Shown here in pieces: positions 32,585 to 35,012 of a stretch of 35,012 nt of DNA. The stretch comes from an uncultured Eubacteriales bacterium (GTDB taxonomy: Bacteria; Bacillota; Clostridia; Tissierellales; Peptoniphilaceae). The notes below the pieces were generated by a model, which searched no databases, was not told the origin of the DNA, and saw nothing but the letters and a program-made list of their open reading frames with translations. The DNA is taken from assembly GCA_900539725.1 (NCBI GenBank), contig UQDI01000015.1:1-35012 (forward strand), written 5' to 3'. Position numbers and translations under genes: made by a program. How positions within the stretch are numbered: the first letter of the stretch is position 1; each line of letters begins with the position of its first letter.

Positions 32585-32806
32585 TTAGCAAATAATTGTT
32601 AAAACTATAGCGAGTATTATTAAGAATAAGCCAAGAACAAATTCTATCAGGCCTAGTTTTTTAGCATAAGAAGCATCTCTTCTTTTATATAAAACATCTA
32701 AGTTAAAAGAATTTATCAAAGAATATTTCTTTCTAAAATAGATAAGATATCCAAATGTAGAAAAGACTGTACCTAAGATAAATAATAATATTTTTACAAT
32801 CAACAT
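32585..32806 (-). CDS. Small two-helix membrane protein (DUF3784-like)
   Basis: A 73-aa protein with hydrophobic segments at about 2-22 (LIVKILLFILGTVFSTFGYLI) and 50-72 (LIEFVLGLFLIILAIVLTII). A short charged loop with YFRKKYSLINSF and YKRRDASYAKKLG lies between them. The layout and the loop resemble DUF3784 proteins, which have no known function. ATG at 32806 is preferred over GTG codons upstream because GGTGGAG is correctly placed. It lies 26 bp after the Nudix gene on the same strand. Confidence 0.65.
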   Translation of the reverse strand: MLIVKILLFILGTVFSTFGYLIYFRKKYSLINSFNLDVLYKRRDASYAKKLGLIEFVLGLFLIILAIVLTIIC

Positions 32807-32831
32807 AAGTTTCTCCACCACTTAATATAAG

Positions 32832-33314
32832 CTATACTTCTTTATTCAGTAATATCGTTTTAAAATTAATACCACCCAAGTAATAATAATCAACACTCTT
32901 AAATGCTTTATTCTTTAAAGCGTAATCGAGAAAAATTTTATCCCCTTCCCAATGAGGGCTATGATAAAATTCATCCTCACTCATAAACTTAAGACTGCCC
33001 TCAGAACATTCTTTAATCGCCCCAGAATAATCATCGCTGAAGTATACATACATTTTTTCATAAGAGTCAGCATCAAGGTCAATGTAGCGAACCTCGCCCA
33101 TGTAGTAAAAGCTCTTAAGCTTAAGATTCGTCTCCTCATAGACCTCGCGCACAATGCACTCATCTTTTGACTCGCCTTGCTCAATCTTTCCGCCCACGCC
33201 AATGTACTTACCGTGATTAATATCATTTTCCTTTTTATTTCTGTACAAGAACAAAAACTTATTAGTAGTCTTGTCCTTGATGTAAATGACAGTGTATGCT
33301 TGTTTTATTTTCAT
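32832..33314 (-). CDS. Nudix hydrolase, MutT/8-oxo-dGTPase-like
   Basis: A 160-aa pyrophosphohydrolase. The Nudix box runs through VGGKIEQGESKDECIVREVYEETNL: G-x5-E-x7-R-E-V-x-E-E, with Asn in place of the usual Gly before the final Leu. All the metal-binding acidic residues are kept. AYTVIYIKDKTTNKFLFLYRNKKENDINHGKYIGVGG resembles MutT-type 8-oxo-dGTP diphosphatases. Substrate cannot be decided from sequence. The ATG is 14 bases past the next gene's stop. Confidence 0.88.
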   Translation of the reverse strand: MKIKQAYTVIYIKDKTTNKFLFLYRNKKENDINHGKYIGVGGKIEQGESKDECIVREVYEETNLKLKSFYYMGEVRYIDLDADSYEKMYVYFSDDYSGAIKECSEGSLKFMSEDEFYHSPHWEGDKIFLDYALKNKAFKSVDYYYLGGINFKTILLNKEV

Positions 33315-33327
33315 AATAAATTATCGT

Positions 33328-33843
33328 TTATTTACAAAATTTATTCCAAAAATCCACCCAGCTGCCATGTACTTCTCTTTGGTCAATGTAAGTAAAAGTA
33401 TCTTCATCATACCAATCATGGTTAACTATATCGTCAATAGTCTCAGGAACAAAAAAGTTGAAAAATTCTTTCTTGAACGAACTTCCATACTGTAAATAAT
33501 ATGCACCTACCATCTTTGTAAAATTGGTTTTCTTTACATCTTGTGGTTTATACAAAAGTGCTTCTCCAACCTGATTTAAATCAGGGCTTACTTCAAGAAA
33601 AACTAAACTTAAATCATCTTCCTTATAGCCAAGTATAAAACTTCTATATTTATATGAAACGGTACGAAGCACTACGAAATTCGCACCACTAATATCTTCT
33701 GAATAAGCATAAACTATTTTATATTCCGAACCATTATCCACTTTATTATCAAAGATTTCTCTCATGCGATTTTTGTTTTCATTGCTTTTTACATTATCTA
33801 ACTCAACTGTTTTTTTTCCACCAAATAAATTAAACAATCCCAT
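33328..33843 (-). CDS. Protein of unknown function, 171 aa
   Basis: I do not recognise a family. The N-terminus MGLFNLFGGKK is a soluble leader common in small cytoplasmic proteins. The centre (SEYKIVYAYSEDISGANFVVLRTVSYKYRSFILGYKEDDLSLVFLEVSP) predicts beta-strands, and the C-terminus is acidic and aromatic (HDWYDEDTFTYIDQREVHGSWVDFWNKF). No signal, membrane segment or cysteine cluster is present. Start at 33843 from AGGAGG with 7-base spacing. It precedes the Nudix gene on the same strand by 13 bp, so the two are probably co-transcribed. Promoter candidate: TTGACG followed 17 bp later by TATTTT, at about 33955-33925. Confidence 0.7.
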   Translation of the reverse strand: MGLFNLFGGKKTVELDNVKSNENKNRMREIFDNKVDNGSEYKIVYAYSEDISGANFVVLRTVSYKYRSFILGYKEDDLSLVFLEVSPDLNQVGEALLYKPQDVKKTNFTKMVGAYYLQYGSSFKKEFFNFFVPETIDDIVNHDWYDEDTFTYIDQREVHGSWVDFWNKFCK

Positions 33844-34027
33844 TTTATTACCTCCTATCATAATTTTAGTTTCTTCTGTTAGTTATAGTGTTTTTTCGTT
33901 TTCAAACCATATTTACCATCTTTAATTATAAAATAGCATAAATTAATTCAACCGTCAAGTATTTTTTAATGTTAAACTTTATCTTGTAATATTTAATTTT
34001 TTAAAATTGCTTATTTTACAGAAGCAC

Positions 34028-34060
34028 AAAAAAGCTACTAAGTTATAATACCTAGTAGCT
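34028..34060 (-). terminator. Terminator of the ADP-ribosylglycohydrolase gene
   Basis: On the minus strand, AGCTACTAGG pairs with CTTAGTAGCT (34060-34033, one G-U, 8-nt loop), followed by six T residues. It lies just past the stop at 34069. Confidence 0.85.
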
Positions 34061-34068
34061 AAACTAAT

Positions 34069-34845
34069 CTATACAAATAAGCAATCTTCAATCAATTCTT
34101 TATTCTTTAATTTATCTACCCACTCTTTTGGAATGGTATCAATGCCATAGATAGTTCCAGCAAGTCCTCCTGTGACTGCAGCTGTCGTATCCGTATCGCT
34201 TCCAAGATTAACTGCTTTTAAAACTGCATCTTTATAAGTATCCGTATTTAATATACACCATAGTGACGCTTTTAGAGTATCAAGTACAAAGCCTCCTGAT
34301 TTAATTTCACTTTCATCAATATATTTTATGCTATCATCAATATATTTCTCGCCCTTAATTAATTTTCTTGCTATATGAATATATTCTATGCAAGCATTTT
34401 TTGATATTTCATTTGCGTGTGTTATAGCTGAAACATCGGCAATATCTTTATCTGATGCATCTGTAAATGCTAGTGGAAGTATTCTCATAAGTGAGCCATT
34501 ACCATTGTCATGAAAACCGTCCAAACCATGTCCAAGCTCAATAGCTCCGCGCGTTGTGCCACCTACATCAAATACTTCGTCATTTGCAGTGAATTTGTTT
34601 TCATATAACCATGCTTCAAAATTCTTACGTATATCTTTTAAATCAATGCATCTCATGTCCTTAATTGACTTTGCTGTGGCTAGTGTTAGCGATGTATCGT
34701 CGGACCATGTGCCTGCCTCTTGATTCCATGTGCCGTGGCCAATCATATCTGTGCAATTATATGTGTGTCTTTCTTTGAATTCGTACGGCACGCCTAAAGC
34801 ATCGCCAATAGCAAAGCCATATATAGCTGATCTTAATTTTGACAT
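34069..34845 (-). CDS. ADP-ribosylglycohydrolase family protein
   Basis: A 258-aa hydrolase of the DraG/ARH fold. GFAIGDALGVPYEFKER near the N-terminus, GTWSDDTSLTLATAKS (first metal-binding aspartates), DNGNGSLMRILPLAF and GSDTDTTAAVTGGLAGTIYG (second metal-binding set, D-T-D-T) are all present in order. Such enzymes remove ADP-ribose from proteins, nucleic acids or small molecules using two magnesium ions. The target is unknown; no matching ADP-ribosyltransferase is in the window. Its ATG follows GGAGGTGG. It stands alone between two terminators. Confidence 0.92.
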   Translation of the reverse strand: MSKLRSAIYGFAIGDALGVPYEFKERHTYNCTDMIGHGTWNQEAGTWSDDTSLTLATAKSIKDMRCIDLKDIRKNFEAWLYENKFTANDEVFDVGGTTRGAIELGHGLDGFHDNGNGSLMRILPLAFTDASDKDIADVSAITHANEISKNACIEYIHIARKLIKGEKYIDDSIKYIDESEIKSGGFVLDTLKASLWCILNTDTYKDAVLKAVNLGSDTDTTAAVTGGLAGTIYGIDTIPKEWVDKLKNKELIEDCLFV

Positions 34846-34880
34846 AAGTCCACCTCCATAATCATAGTGATTTATATATG

Positions 34881-34907
34881 AAAAAAGACTAAGTATATAC
34901 TTAGTCT
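34881..34907 (-). terminator. Terminator-like perfect palindrome, minus strand
   Basis: AGACTAAGTAT/ATACTTAGTCT (34886-34907) is a perfect 22-base palindrome followed on the minus strand by TTTTT. It would end a transcript entering from beyond the right edge. Confidence 0.7.
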
Positions 34908-34919
34908 CAGACTGTTGAC

Positions 34920-34959
34920 AAAGTAGGCATATTTTTTAAAAATTATGCCTACTTTTTTT
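34920..34959 (+). terminator. Terminator-like hairpin, plus strand
   Basis: A 12-bp perfect stem (AAAGTAGGCATA/TATGCCTACTTT) with a 12-base AT loop, followed on the plus strand by TTTT. No plus-strand gene precedes it nearby, which is odd for a plain terminator. The remaining bases to 35012 show nothing I can support. Confidence 0.6.
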
Positions 34960-35012
34960 GCTTAAAACCTCTTAAAATACACATTTGTTGGGTATATATA
35001 AGACATAGAAGG

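Overview
The window looks like the chromosome of a low-GC, anaerobic, apparently asporogenous Gram-positive bacterium, most likely a member of the Tissierellia (Peptoniphilus/Anaerococcus/Ezakiella-like). The evidence is gene order and content: AT-rich intergenic DNA with TTGAxx/TATAAT promoters, strong AGGAGG ribosome binding sites, a Firmicute-type tmRNA tag, and a core block ordered like the Bacillus subtilis yabM-hup-yabO-divIC-yabR-tilS-hprT-ftsH-coaX-dus region but without yabP, yabQ and spoIIE. Genus assignment is inference.

Layout, left to right. Positions 1-3300 hold a surface locus on the minus strand: a secreted 251-aa protein and a 698-aa S-layer-homology protein that share a domain. 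It is preceded by an unusual leader with a 58-bp CTGT/ACAG tetranucleotide tract followed by a terminator-like hairpin. Positions 3300-5900 hold panT-like ECF S component, coaX and dus (coenzyme A precursor uptake and kinase, tRNA dihydrouridine). Positions 5950-8930 hold an unrecognised acidic repeat protein and a DUF819 membrane protein. Positions 8930-9330 are intergenic and contain ten to eleven 18-bp tandem repeats. Positions 9330-16300 are the conserved core block. Positions 16300-21950 are a comEA-selD-selA-selB-response regulator-flippase run. SelD itself contains an in-frame UGA (selenocysteine) at residue 18, so its reading frame must be extended upstream. The OmpR-type regulator has a non-canonical receiver (Glu at the phospho-acceptor site).

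Positions 22274-22623 are tmRNA (ssrA), tag AENNNFAYAA. Positions 22700-28500 are a cca-glmM-mnmA-citC-acetyltransferase operon that starts from a nearly leaderless promoter. Positions 28590-32540 are two divergent units. On the minus strand lie a shortened YedE-like selenium membrane protein, a stand-alone TusA/YedF-type protein and a DUF3343 protein. On the plus strand lie a 2-hydroxyacyl-CoA dehydratase-type activase, an unassigned 244-aa dehydratase-like protein, a double-cubane-cluster reductase-like protein and a second DUF3343 protein. Positions 32585-34845 hold a small membrane protein, a Nudix hydrolase, an unknown protein and an ADP-ribosylglycohydrolase. Paired hairpins lie at both window ends.

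How the genes fit together: selDAB make selenophosphate, charge tRNA-Sec and deliver it at UGA codons, and SelD is the only Sec protein I can see here. The yedE/tusA/DUF3343 genes are of types known to travel with selenium metabolism. DUF3343 appears once in that cluster and again in the divergent iron-sulfur reductase operon, which makes 28590-32540 the most promising place for an undescribed system. No selC, transposase, CRISPR array or rRNA was found.
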